Shown here: piece after piece, positions 49,233 through 60,937 of the stretch
Layout of the letters: the number at the start of each line of letters is the position of its first letter
Numbering within the stretch: position 1 is the stretch's first letter
DNA from: Hofstenia miamia
Taxonomy: Eukaryota > Xenacoelomorpha > Acoela > Hofsteniidae
Direction of reading: 5' to 3'
Assembly (NCBI GenBank): GCA_900660155.1
Contig: CABFPE010000021.1
Coordinates: forward strand, 1,850,803-1,914,802
Length of the DNA stretch: 64,000 nucleotides
Notes under the pieces: generated by a model
The model's database searches: none
Told to the model about the DNA's origin: nothing
Seen by the model: the letters and a program-made list of their open reading frames with translations, nothing else
Translations under genes and position numbers: made by a program

Positions 49233-50434
49233 TGAAAGTTTTTGTGATCTTCGATTATCAAAAAAGTCTCGGGCGAACACGTGGATAAAATAAACTCTAA
49301 TACAAGGTAAAAAACGATGAGAAATCAATAACATACGTAAAAAGCTTAAAAAATAATGTATGTAGTCCAATAACTTTGCATAATTAACGAAATTTGTAAC
49401 ACGCGATAGCACACGGTATATATTTAAAGACAATAGCATAGTAAACGTGGAATTCATAAAAATATCAATTATTAAACAAATTGCAAGACATAAAAGTGGA
49501 TTTACACAAATCTATGCATTTTTACTTTAAATCAAGTCCTTACNTAAAATGTGGAAATAAATACAAATCGGGAAAACAAATTCTCTGAAAATGCAAAGAA
49601 GTTCCAATTTAAACATCTCAAATAANAACGTGGAATTCATAAAAATATCAATTATTAAACAAATTGCAAGACATAAAAGTGGATTTACACAAATCTATGC
49701 ATTTTTACTTTAAATCAAGTCCTTACCTTGAAATTTCCAAATACAGTGCGGTGAAAATATAAATATTTTAATTTCGATTATTCAATCTGTTTTACTCGTA
49801 TATTATAACAACTAATATATGCGCTTTGTTAAGTACATAATTTATTGAAAAGTTTTCGTATATAAGCATAGAGAATACTTGATTACATTTTTTGAAAAAT
49901 TAAATCGTTGTTAAAAATTTTCACATCAAGAACATAAATCATAAATTATAGTACCTTTTCGAATGATTGAAGCGCACCTGACATTTCTTTCATGCTTCTT
50001 TAATGAGTTTGCAACAATTTCTGTACAATAAAACTTTCGTTTTAGACGATTAATATGTATATAAATATATTCTTATAGATGACACTTTTAATAAATCATA
50101 GATGGCGCTTTGTACCTAAAAAACTTATTTATGGCGACTTTATATGGATTCCCCACATTATTAAAGGCAACGCTAACTCTGAATTGAATCAATCTCCTAT
50201 TGCACCTCTGAGAAAATTTTAATTACAACCTAACAGATTTAAAGGTCAAAACGAGATATTTCATTAAATCTACAATGAGGTTTCGTTGAGTAAAACATAA
50301 TTGAAGAACCTGTTAATTGACAAAATTGCCAAATCGATTGCTTTAGAATTGTGTGAAGATGAACTACATGCTGGGTGCAAAACAAGTGACATGACCCTGT
50401 TTTGATTATTATGGGTTCATGAAGTAACCGTTAA
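49233..50434. repeat. Redundant contigs repeating 47790-48823
   Basis: 49233-49543 repeats 47790-48100 (offset 1443). 49545-49591 repeats 49185-49231. 49627-50434 repeats 48001 onward (offset 1626) with a 12-bp indel and few substitutions. Each piece starts or stops at a single N (49232, 49544, 49626) or at the 17-base N run at 50435. Assembly redundancy or haplotypes are the likely cause. Confidence 0.85.
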
Positions 50435-50451
50435 NNNNNNNNNNNNNNNNN
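50435..50451. other. Assembly gap, 17 N
   Basis: Short N run. The sequence after it (50452-50570) reappears at 50923-51041, just before the single N at 51042. Confidence 1.
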
Positions 50452-51159
50452 CTATTGCGTGTTACCACGTGCTAGGAATTTAGTTAATTATGTAAAGTTA
50501 TCGGTCTATATCTATTATTTTTTGAACTATTTACGTCTGTTTTTGCATTTCTCAGTTTTATGCCCTATATTAGTGCTCCGCGTGCACCCTATTCTATACC
50601 TTCGCCAAGTTTCGAGTCGCATGTCTCAATAAAAAAAGTCTCATTTCTCGTCTAAAAATTAAGTCTCGGATTTCCTGGATTCTGGCCGATGTAAACTCAG
50701 TACGCCTTTCTATAGAATTTAAGGTTTACGGAACAATCGCCACAAACCGGTAGGTCTAAAATACGAAAGGTAAATAGCAAATAATTTCTTAAAAAACAAT
50801 TAAACTACCAGTCAGATATAGAAATAAAGTGGTATCCAGAGTACGAAACATTAAACGAAAAACTTAATTATTTTATGAATTTCAAGTTTTCTTTGCTAAT
50901 ATCCTTAAGTATATACCGCGTACTATTGCGTGTTACCACGTGCTAGGAATTTAGTTAATTATGTAAAGTTATCGGTCTATATCTATTATTTTTTGAACTA
51001 TTTACGTCTGTTTTTGCATTTCTCAGTTTTATGCCCTATATNCCAGAGTACGAAACATTAAACGAAAATATACTAATAAAATTAATACTGTATTAAAGGG
51101 TTCAAAGCAATTCTATTCTATTTTGAATAATATAACAGGAAGCAAAATAAACATGTTAT

Positions 51160-52506
51160 AAAAAATATATCGATTGTACTAAATTCAATAACTATTTTGT
51201 AAATCTTCCTTGGCAAAAAATATACCTCCAAGTTTGCATTCATACCAAACTGACAATAATCCTGATTCCATCTTTTCCAAGTATAACAAGTATAGAATTA
51301 CAAAAGGTTATTGAAAATATTAAATCAGAGTCATCAGCTGGTTGGGATGGTATATCATTTTAAGTAATTAAAGCCTTATCTATCACCAATACTTTTAAAT
51401 CCGTTGACAGATATATTTAATCTCTGCATACAAACCTCAGTATTTCCAGAAAAAAGGAAAATAGCTAAGATCATACCTATACATAAAAGTGGAAATATAT
51501 ACAAACCTTCAAATTATAGACCAATTTCACTATTAACTGTTTTTAGCAAAATTTTTGAAAGACTTATACACAATAGATTAGTTAGTTATGTAAACAAACA
51601 AAAATTAATCAATTTGTGTTTAGAAAAAATCACAATACCACTTTAGCATTAATTAAATTTGTTGAAAATGTAAGAAATTTAAAAGATCAAAAACTATTTT
51701 CGTCTTGCGTTTTTATTGACTTAAAAAAAGCATTTGATACTATTGATCATAAATTATTATTAAACTAAATACCTTTGGTGTATGGGGTTATATACTCAAA
51801 CTATTTGAAAGTTATCTTAACAGCGTTCAATATGTGACGACTCTAATAAATTCTACTTGAAAGAGATAAAATATGGTGTACCTCAGGGATCGATTTTAGG
51901 ACCATTTCTGTTCTTATTATATATTAATGACTTACCAACTCATTTAGATGCATCGACTACTATTTTTGCTGATAATACGAATCTCCATTCTGATTCTCAT
52001 GATAAACAAACATTGTTTAATAATTTACAGCTGAATTTAGATACACTGCAGGATTGGCTTTGCTATAACAAACTCGTTAAACAGTGAAAAAACGATGCAA
52101 CTAAATTGAGGTATCTGGTAATGAATTAAAAATTTGTGAATCCTACAAATATTTAGGAATTATAGTAGACAAGTACTTGACTTTTGCTAATCATATTTCC
52201 GAATTGTGTAAGAAACTATTTAAATTATGAGGCATGTTAATGAAATTGAGGCATTTTGTGCAAAAACATTTAACATTAAACTATTACAATACTTACATTT
52301 TACCTTTAATTCAATATGGTGGCACTACTTATAACACATTACTGCCTATTTTCAAAATTCAAAAAAAGATAATAAAAATAATACATTTTAAAAATTCGAA
52401 AGATTCGACAAAACAGTTATTTTTGGATAATGATATACTCAATATATATGAATTATTAATATTTGAACTACTAAACCACATAATAAAAACACCCGATGGA
52501 GTTTAA
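51160..52506 (+). pseudogene. Non-LTR reverse transcriptase relic
   Basis: Successive plus-strand frames give ENIKSESSAGWDGISF, PIHKSGNIYKPSNYRPISLL, then CVFIDLKKAFDTIDHKLLL, KEIKYGVPQGSILGPFLF, and FADN in place of the FADD catalytic box, so a catalytic Asp is lost. The C-terminal block LTLNYYNTYILPLIQYGG ends at 52506. Stops and frameshifts occur near 51363, 51645, 51768 and 52086. Order and motifs are those of a jockey/CR1-like reverse transcriptase, a different family from the one at 52582. Confidence 0.85.
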
Positions 52507-52581
52507 CTATTTCAATGAAATTAATCCTCTGTCAACCATCTCGATTTTAGCACTACCAAGACATGTGGTATTTCCTTTTCT

Positions 52582-53307
52582 GTGGCTCCCCCTTCTGATT
52601 TGCCTCTACCTGTGAACTTTGCGCCTCATCACACTCATCTTGGAGTTCAACTTGCTGCAAACTTAAATTGGACTGGACATGTGTCTTTGCGTCTCCGCAA
52701 AGCTAATTCCTCGCTATTTGCCCTTTTCCGTAATGTTCCTTTTAATACCTCGTCCGCTGTGAAACTCTCTTTGTTCAAGTCCATTCCTCGCGCCATTCTA
52801 CTCTACGCGTCTCCTTGTTGGTGGCCTTCTCGTGCTTTGTTCCACTCCATGGAACGTTTCCAGAAACGCGCTTTCAAATGGATTTCCTCTTTGGACTATA
52901 AAGACGCTCTGCTGAAATTCTCCACTCTCCCGCTGTCACTCTACTTCCATGCCTGTGATCTCCTTCTGTTCAATCGACTACTGACTCGCAAATTGGATCT
53001 TGATCCTTTTGATTTCATTAAGTTCTCTAATTCCTGCTGCACTCGCTCTGATGATGTTGTCACCTTCTCCATTCGTCGTACAAAGAAACATCGCACCCTT
53101 CACTCGTTTTTCAATCGTGCTTGTACTGCTGCTAATTACATCTTGACTCGCAACCCTCCAACAGCGATTGATTTCTTTTCCCCACCACCGAGCTTCAAGA
53201 AATCTTTGATGGCTTTCCTCTTTGCTGAGCCCTTCTCCGACTTCGCCTACTCTTCCATTTGCTCCTATTTCATCTCCTGTGACTGTCCTCGCTGCCGTAA
53301 AACTTGA
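52582..53307 (+). pseudogene. Non-LTR retrotransposon polyprotein C-terminus, open copy
   Basis: A 241-codon open frame covers the region after the catalytic core of a reverse transcriptase: HHTHLGVQLAANLNWTGHVS, NTSSAVKLSLFKSIPRAILL, YASPCWWPSRALFHSMERFQ and a Cys-rich end CDCPRCRKT. The 3' end follows with aataaagtcattgattatta repeats near 53348-53380, an (ATT)n tail. GC content is higher than in the neighbours and the frame is undamaged, so it is a recent 5'-truncated insertion next to the older relic upstream. The listed start is only the first Met of the fragment. Same family as 40740-41339 and 42314-43310. Confidence 0.85.
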
Positions 53308-53380
53308 CTTGTTTTTATTTTCTTGTTGTGTATGCCTTCAGCGGCTAAATAAAGTCATTGATTATTATTATTATTATTAA

Positions 53381-54922
53381 TATAGGGCTAATATAAAAAA
53401 ACCAAACTTCAATAAAACAGCATAACTCTATGCTACAAAGATATTCTCTTTAAGTTAGGAGCAGTAAAATATGGAATTATATAAATTCTCCTGCATTAAT
53501 TAGTTGTAATATAGATAAAATACCTAAAAATGAATATACTAGGTTCTTGAACAATATAAAAAGTAAAGTAATACAATGAAATACTAATCTAATTGATTTA
53601 ATATTCAAATAATTTAAATGTCATGGGTAATATAAATGAGCACCACTAGTGCTCAAAAATTATACTTTCTAATCATAGTAACAATAAAAAATAAATAAAT
53701 AAATAAAAATAACAAGTTTAATGCACAAATAATTTGGAGATTTTTGGCACTGTAAAGTGTATTTGTTTTTGTAACTGTTTAGATAAATATACATCATAAT
53801 CATATTTCTATATAAAAAATCTAAAGCATACCACTAATTACTCCTAAATTAAAGAATTAGTTCCCTTTCGTATTTTAGTAATTTAGCGAAAGGGAGATAA
53901 AAACTAGAAAAAAGATGAAAAAATACAACAAAATCGCAATAAATAATAATAAAAACGATGAAAAATGCAATAAATTAAATAGTAATAAGTAAATGAGTCG
54001 AAGGTTCAGTGTATTCAAAGACTTATCTCCATTTCGTATTTTAGTAATTTAGCAAAAGGAAGATGAAACTTAGAAATATAAGCTAGTAAGCGCAAAAAAT
54101 GAGTAGAATTTCCAAAAAATAACACATGCAAAGAAAAATGGAGAAATCGCTCCATTTCGTATTTTAATATGTATTAATTAATATTATTATTAATAATGTA
54201 TTAACAAATAACAACTAATCCTCGTAAAAACAATAAAATTAATAGAAAATAAAATCAAATGCATAATGAATAAGTTATAGATGATTAAAATGGTTAATAT
54301 TAAAGATAACTGAAACATAACTTGACACTTCAATAAGTAAGGTAGGTGAAAAACGACAGTTCAAATTATATATTGACATGCCTATTTCTAAATTGTCACA
54401 GCTCCCTTTTTATTTACAAATTTAGCTTTCGTAATTTAGACGGGGTTGTGACTGCAGCTCGATATTTAAATACAAGCAAAATTTCGATAATTTAATTTGA
54501 AATTTAAAAATTTATTAATTAAACATGAATACGGTAATTACCTGCCAATTAAAAATAGCTTACGATAGTCCAAATGTTATTTTTTTTCAAATTTCGCCTG
54601 TATTTGAATATAGAGCTGATCAGGAATATCGAACTGCAGTCACAACCCCTTTTAGACCTACACCCACAAACCAAACAATTTTGCCAGAGAAAACTCGCAA
54701 TCGCAACACTTAGCATTTCGCAACAAATATAATATGTCAAAATTTTAACAATATTTTATATACCTAAGCCCTAACCCAAGTCACAACTTGATGCTTCATA
54801 ACCTAAACTTTAGAACTAAACCTAAATGTTTCAATATTTTATCAACCTAAGCTGTAACCAGAGCAGGGAATTCGAGACTTTAAAATTTTAGTCTCAGTCT
54901 CGGAAAACTAAGTCTCAAGTAT
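53381..54922. other. AT-rich intergenic with repeated cattcgtatttta motifs
   Basis: No gene. ctcc(a/c)tttcgtattttagtaatttagcgaaagg-like motifs recur near 53866, 54028 and 54153, the first two containing a short inverted repeat (tttcg/cgaaa). The last 60 bases are a GTCTC-rich repeat that continues beyond the MULE insertion at 57957. Confidence 0.5.
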
Positions 54923-55439
54923 GGTCTACAGACGTTTCACTAACTTGATATTTCACTAACCCAGACGTTTCACTAACTGGATATTTCACTAACAAGACGT
55001 TTCACTAACTGGATGTTTCGCTAACTGGATATTTCACTAACTGAATAATTCACTAACTGGATATTTCAGTAACCGGACGTTTCACTAACTGGATATTTCA
55101 CTAACTGACAAAATGAATTAATGCGAAATTGTTTTTGTGTAAAATAACTCTTCACTTGTAATACCTAAAATTCGACACAGCGATTTACAGTTCACGATGC
55201 AGACTTTATTAATAATTTTTGATTGTTTTAATAAATAAATTTGTTTTAAATTGTGACAAACTTTCTGAATTTGTTTTTTTTACTTTTTCAAGCCCGCAAT
55301 GTAATTGTAAAATAATTTTGTGATGTAGTATTGCAATAACTACACTTTATTGCTAACGAAAAGTTGTGAAATGGTATCATACCGATATCTTTTAGTGAGT
55401 TATGGGAATCTGTCAGTTTGAATCCAATCTGTTCAATGA

Positions 55440-55676
55440 TTTTACTTCAGGAGATATTGGCTGTAGTTCCGTAAATTATTGTAGAATGAATTAATATGTA
55501 TTTACAACAAAAAGAAATGTTATGCAGAATACGCTAGATTTGTTTGATGGTATCAATAACATAGGTATTTTCGCGGGAGGGTTTTCAAGTGTTGTTTCCA
55601 TAGATAAGCCGAACCCCCGCTTTTGGAGCAATTTTTCTTGGAAAAAGGTGCAGCTTATACACGAGTAAATACGGTA
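55440..55676. repeat. Fragment with CCGTATTTACTCGTGTATAAG end
   Basis: Minus-strand sequence starting taccgtatttactcgtgtat at 55676 and continuing aagctgcacctttttcc resembles a widespread transposon terminus of the form ccgtatttactcg..tataagc.gcacc. The opposite end was not found; it is probably a fragment nested in the MULE. Confidence 0.4.
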
Positions 55677-56298
55677 ATAATATAACATAATAAGGTGAGC
55701 GTTCCGTCATGCTGTTGCTTTAAAAGTATTTAAGCACCTTGGTGATATTGCCATCCGATTATTCTTATATATTTATTACTATATAGAATTGCTAGCAATT
55801 CGGTTTTAGAGAGAGATTTTGTTTCGCTCTTAACGTGATTTGCTTGCTTTTAACAGATCTTCATGCTATATATATATAATCATACATTTATTAAATTGAA
55901 TAAAATATTTTATTAAGTGTATGTAAAAGAATCTTTAAATTTAAAACATTCATTGGTTTTTATTCACAAAATAATGTTTTGATTTATCTAGGTAGGTAGC
56001 TCTGAAAAGAGCTCATTGCATATTAAAAAACGAGTTGTGAAGCTACAAGCTTTATCATGTTAATATAATATGTGATCATATTTGAGGAGTAAAAAATATA
56101 ACCCAGAGTTGTTAATCACTGAGTGAGTCTGCATCGCCTACATGATGTTCCTACGAAAATAGCACTAACTAAACTGTTATACAATATAAACATTTGCAAC
56201 ATTTGTTTAATAATAATAATGTTTAATTCCAAGCAGTATCCTTATTCAATACTACTTTCTAAATTTGATTATTAGATACAAATTCTAATATGTAGTAT

Positions 56299-56369
56299 TG
56301 ATTCGGTGAGATTCGAACTCACATATTTTGTACATGCGTACAGCTGTGTTTATCTTACACCACGAATCA
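56299..56369 (-). tRNA. tRNA-like sequence, copy 1 (aberrant anticodon loop)
   Basis: On the minus strand 71 nt begin TGATTCG and end CGAATCA, forming a perfect 7-bp acceptor stem. A 4-bp D stem (GTGT/ACAC) and a perfect T arm (GTGAG TTCGAAT CTCAC) follow, with usable A- and B-box promoter matches. The middle part, GCTGTACGCATGTACAA, pairs only as TGTA/TACA with a six-base loop, so there is no normal seven-base anticodon loop. It may be a pseudo-tRNA or a tRNA-like transcript. It lies inside the MULE, 3' of the transposase exons. A near copy is at 63628-63698. Confidence 0.55.
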
Positions 56370-56547
56370 GAAGTTGGTCTACTCAAAAGTAGTAATTTCG
56401 AAACGATTATTCCTAAAATTCAAAGAAATATATATATATATATATTTTAATAGAGAAACAAAACTTATTTCTATTTCATCAATTGGCAAAAAAACCAAAG
56501 CCATTAAACAACTAAATTAAATTTCATAAATATTAATTACACAATTA

Positions 56548-57728
56548 TTACCGCAGAATAATCCTGACACCCTTATATTGTCTATACAAAACGACAAGAC
56601 CGAGCTCTGAAACTTTCCGCAAAATTGCCTGGCAGAAGTGAAAAAAGCACCCTATAATTCTCCACTGTGGAAATATACATCTTGTGGCAGAATGGAAGGC
56701 CAACTCAAAGTCGCACATGATTTCCTTTGTTGAGGTGTACAGTACAGAATGGGTTAGGCGTTCTTTCAGCCATGATAAGATAAATTCATATGTAGCAGTG
56801 CTCTTGGAACTACATAAGACATATACACCAGGAATTAATTTTGTATTGTAAAAAAAATTTATTGTATAAAGTTGTGAGAATATTTGCGGCACCATCTTAA
56901 ATGTACCATCTCCTATGAAATAAGTAGTTACAATATTAAAAAGTAGTGAAACCTGATACATGGGTGGCTCTAGCCATAAGGTTTAACATAAAATTACTCG
57001 CAAAGATTACAACTCGTTGGCCATCAACTACAGCATCAGCGCCAATCATTGAATTGCCATCAGAGTCAGCTATATTTCCCAAAATCCAATCATTTGCAGA
57101 TGAGGGCAGCGGTGGACATCCTTGGCATTTTATTCTTAACAAATTACGGCATACATTCGATTTTGAAGCAACATGAGCCATTGCTAGAGGATCAGTTCGG
57201 GCGGCGACTTCATTATAAACTTGACCTAAATATGAATGTCATATCATTGCAATAGGAAAACTAGATTTTAGTGTAAATGTGTAAATTTACCGGGAGTCTT
57301 AGACGTGTCCAATGACATCTTGTCCGACATTTCCTGCCGAGCAATAGTTGCATTTACAATCTCTTCTTCAACGCATGTATGACAGTGTTCAACAGCTGCC
57401 TCCTTCCTAAATTTTCCTAATATGCATAAAAATTAACTAGCTTTATTTTGATAAGATTAATAGTAACCAAGGTATTTAAAACAACTAAACATTTTCAGTG
57501 AACTTATAAATTCCTCAGAAAATAGTGTTTTTACCTAATACTATAATCATGCGCGGTGATTAACCTATATTTACACTGTTTCTCAGAGCATTTCCAATAC
57601 AAATTTTCTTTTTTTCTCATTTGGAAATATAAAAAATTTCCTTTATAAAGTAACTTAATGCCTCCGCGTTTCATTTTAATTGGCTTAACAGGAGCAGGTC
57701 TTCCACTTCCAGATATTTCCATTTCCAA
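56548..57728 (-). CDS. FLYWCH-MULE transposase, spliced, C-terminus missing
   Basis: Four minus-strand exons (57728-57535, 57406-57291, 57225-56953 and 56912-56548) join in phase with GT-AG introns of 128, 65 and 40 nt, giving 315 residues. Exon 1 from ATG 57728 encodes a FLYWCH zinc finger (GNFLYFQMRKKENLYWKCSE ... CKYRL). Exon 2 holds EHCHTC; exon 3 has CRNLLRIKCQGCPPLPSS and GQRVVIFASNFMLNLMARAT. The exon 3-4 join creates GDGTFK, with the first catalytic Asp; CDFELAFHS carries the second, and GCFFHFCQAILRKVSELGL the MULE Cys/His motif. The frame stops soon after RQYKGVRIILR, where families continue to the third catalytic residue. A donor (CTGCG|GTAATA) sits there, but I found no following exon, so the gene is probably truncated and the element non-autonomous. 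Confidence 0.82.
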
Positions 57729-57956
57729 GTAAATTATAAATCGTTTAGTAGAGATGTTTATTTTACGTCATCAACATAATATTTTTATAGGACAAGTAGT
57801 TAGTGAAACGTCCAGTTAGTGAAACGTCTGGTTAGTGAAATATCCAGTTAGCGAAATATCCAGTTAGCGAAACATCTGGTTAGTGAAACATCCAGTTAGC
57901 TAAACATTCAGTTAGTGAAATATCCAGTTAGTGAAACGTCTGTACCCCTCAAGTAT

Positions 57957-58025
57957 AGGTCTCAGTCTCGATGAGACTTGAAAAAAAGTCTCAGTCTCGT
58001 CTCGAATCGAGACTTTTATTGGTCT
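57957..58025. repeat. GTCTC-rich repeat, copy interrupted by MULE
   Basis: Contains ggtctcagtctcgatgagac, then aaaaagtctcagtctcgtct and cgaatcgagac. Together with 54868-54922 it forms one repeat split by the MULE. Similar to 47580-47660. Confidence 0.65.
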
Positions 58026-58089
58026 CATTTAAAATTGAAAAATATAATAATATTAAATTGCAAATGTAAACCTCATAAACAAGACAAAA

Positions 58090-60433
58090 ATTGATTTAAA
58101 TGCCTTGCTTCAATATTTTTTAAGGAAGAAATATGGGCTCCTTCTGTATTCATATATCTCTCAGGCTTTAAATACTAGTGAATATTTAGAACCTGCCAAA
58201 AGAAGTGCTGCGCAAATACTGATGACAACAATTACTTTCCCTCAGTCTAATGAGAAAATTTCATTTAAATCATTTGGAGCCAAGAACTTTGTACCTATCA
58301 TTGCTGCATTAGATATAGAATTCATATCACAGAAGATCCACACAGTTACACCAGATCCCTCAACCAGCTATACTGTTCAGGATGTGCTACAAACTCCCTC
58401 AGGTATCTGTATTGCCACCAGTACTGAAAATCAACTTCTTTCTGCTAAAGTTTTTTCAGGTGAGGGCTGTATGGAGGATTGATGGAATGAACTTCACAAA
58501 ATTGTCAAAACTTCATTTGCTGCCAAGCAAAAGCATTGTCAATTAATAATTTCAAGGCTGATAGAGAATATTTGATGGAGAAATCCACTGTTTGTGTGTT
58601 CTGCAATGAAGAATTTGAAGGTATCTCTCACAGAGTAATTGATTATTGCCATTATACTGGGAAAGTGCATGGTGTTGCACACAACAATTGCAACATATTA
58701 CACCCTAACCCTCAATTTACTCCAATGGCAGTAAGTATGAATATGCATTTGCTATTGAAAAGCCTGAAGCTCAAGGAAAATGAAACCCTGAAATGTATAC
58801 CATGCATGTCTGAAAACTTCTTATCATTTAGTCTTATCATCCCAATGTATAACTACAAGGATAAAAATGTTGCAACTAAATGGATTCATGAAGAGTTGAG
58901 ATTTTTGTACTCCTATCATTTTGTTATTGATAGCCTGTCAAATCTGGCAAAAAATATTGGAGCAGGCAAATATGACTTTTTAAAAGCAGGCATGGGCAAG
59001 CAGAAGGCATCAGCATTTATGATGGGTAAGGGCCAATTTCCATATTAATGGTTTGAATCATTAGATAAATTTAATGAAACAAACCTGCCTGAATTACAAC
59101 ATTGGTATAATAGATTAACCAGAAAAATACCACTAACAAATATTACTTGGGTTAATGGAGGGTGTACCACATTTAGAGACTTCCACAATAATTATTTAAT
59201 GTCAGATACACTGTTGCTTTCAGATGTACTTTGTGAATTTAGTTGTAAGAGTAAACAAACACATGGACTGCATCCTGCACATTTTTTTACACTGTCCAAC
59301 TTTAGCTGGAATGCCATGTTAATTTACACAAACTTCTCACTTGATCCAATTGCAGATAACAATCAACTGGAATTTATTGAGGCTGGTATTAGAGGAGGCA
59401 TGTCAGGCATTTACTCAGAATGCTACTTTAAGGCAAACAACCCCATGGTAGAGGGCTATGACCCAGAAAATGAGTCCACTTATGCAATCTTTTTGGACAT
59501 GAATTCTTTGTTTGGCAGTACCATGAAGATGAATTTGCCTGTTGGACAGTTGCAGTGGACAAATGCACCAATAAATGAAATTTTGAATACACCACAGGAT
59601 GGAGATATTGGGTATTTAGTGGAGGTGGACCTGCAATATCCCAGTAATTTGCACAGCAAACATTTTGATTTCCCCCTGGCACCACACCAGATGATTATTG
59701 AAGACAAACATTTGTCACCCTACACACAAAATATTAAAGAGTCATTAGGACTGAAATCTGGCAAAGTGGCAAAGTTGGTGCAGACATTTTACCCAAAGAA
59801 AAAGTATGTGGTTCACTATGAGGTGCTGAAATTTTACATTGAACAAGGGCTAAAAATCACCAAGTTTCACAGCACACTACAATTTAAACAAGCACAATTT
59901 TTAAAGCCCTATATTGACTTAAATACATCAAAACACAAAGCAGCTAGAAACAACTTTGAAAAAAGAGCTTTTATAAGCTGATGTCTAATGCTGTATTTGG
60001 AAAGACAATGGAGTCTCTAAGAAAACAATGCAAGGTAAAATTTGTTGAGGGTCAAGAAGCAGCAGAAAAGTTAATAAAACAGACACAATTTAAGTCATTT
60101 AACAAAATTAATGACAATTTGGTGCTGGTCATGCTAAAAAGAAATTGTATGGAATAAGCTAAATTATGAGGGTCAGGCCATTTTAGATCTTTCTAAGCTC
60201 CAGATGTTTAAATTCCATTATAACATAATGAAGCCTGCATTTGCAAATCAAATCACAGTTTTATGCAGTGACACAGACTCTCTCCTCTACAAAATAAAGA
60301 CCCAAAATGTGTATGAAGAACTGGCATCATTGGCACACCACTTTGACTTTTCAAACTATCCATCTAATTCACCATTATATAGTGAAACAAATAAAAAGAC
60401 ATATTTGAAAGTAAAGGATGAACTTGGTGGTGC
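58090..60433 (+). pseudogene. Polinton/Maverick-type protein-primed DNA polymerase B relic
   Basis: Successive plus-strand frames give fragments of one large protein. At 58536-59048 there is a zinc/HNH-like endonuclease VII-type block (CVFCNEEF ... DYCHYTGK ... AHNNCN). At 59199-59981 lies the polymerase core with DMNSLFG (motif A) and the KKKYVVHYEVLKFYIEQGL block. At 60204-60437 is CSDTDSL (motif C). The order and motifs are those of family B polymerases encoded by Polintons and related elements. Stops and frameshifts near 58480, 59048, 59980 and 60160 break it, and the N-terminal part is missing. No other Polinton genes (integrase, capsid, ATPase) are visible nearby, so it is an isolated fragment. 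Confidence 0.85.
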
Positions 60434-60880
60434 CTAAAAATCACCAAGTTTCACAGCACACTACAATTTAAACAAGCACAATTTTTAAAGCCCTATATTG
60501 ACTTAAATACATCAAAACACAAAGCAGCTAGAAACAACTTTGAAAAAAGAGCTTTTATAAGCTGATGTCTAATGCTGTATTTGGAAAGACAATGGAGTCT
60601 CTAAGAAAACAATGCAAGGTAAAATTTGTTGAGGGTCAAGAAGCAGCAGAAAAGTTAATAAAACAGACACAATTTAAGTCATTTAACAAAATTAATGACA
60701 ATTTGGTGCTGGTCATGCTAAAAAGAAATTGTATGGAATAAGCTAAATTATGAGGGTCAGGCCATTTTAGATCTTTCTAAGCTCCAGATGTTTAAATTCC
60801 ATTATAACATAATGAAGCCTGCATTTGCAAATCAAATCACAGTTTTATGCAGTGACACAGACTCTCTCCTCTACAAAATA
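60434..60880 (+). repeat. Direct duplicate of 59850-60296
   Basis: Matches 59850-60296 at an offset of 584, covering part of the polymerase core up to the codons around motif C. It ends at the single N at 60881, so it is probably an overlapping contig or a tandem array mis-assembled. Confidence 0.85.
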
Positions 60881-60937
60881 NAAAAAAGTAATATGAGGAC
60901 ATTAAATATTCCTAAATTTCCAATAATTAATATAATA

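Larger units (their letters stand above)
47020..51041. mobile_element. Long-inverted-repeat DNA element family, nested and redundant
   Basis: A block with gcacgcgg ... ctatgagaaat ... accgataactttacataatt ... aacacg ... gcacgcggta occurs on the plus strand at 47040-47230 and, more diverged, at 47820-47990. It occurs inverted at 50452-50640 and 50911-51041. The arms are about 200 bp, enclosing AT-rich noncoding sequence. This looks like a non-autonomous DNA transposon family with long terminal inverted repeats. Contig redundancy at single Ns hides the true boundaries. Confidence 0.55.
54923..57947 (-). mobile_element. Mutator-like element (MULE) with 9-bp target duplication
   Basis: 3025 bp flanked by CTCAAGTAT on both sides (54914-54922 and 57948-57956), an exact 9-bp duplication typical of MULEs. 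The left end starts GGTCTACAGACGTTTCAC, and the right end inverted is GGGTACAGACGTTTCAC. Each terminus is a tandem array of about 16-bp units (TGGATATTTCACTAAC type): about 11 units at 54930-55109 and about 9 inverted units at 57797-57942. It carries a FLYWCH/MULE transposase gene on the minus strand and a tRNA-like sequence. It is inserted in a GTCTC-rich repeat. Confidence 0.93.

Noticed and set aside
47781-49457. Repeated minus-strand open frames of 77 and 94 codons
   Set aside because: They are the same noncoding repeat present twice because of redundant contigs.
56299-56369. Calling a specific tRNA isotype
   Set aside because: The anticodon loop has six bases in both copies, so no anticodon can be read with confidence.
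54930-57942. Tandem 16-bp units considered as a CRISPR array
   Set aside because: Units abut without unique spacers, vary in sequence, and form inverted terminal arrays of a eukaryotic transposon.
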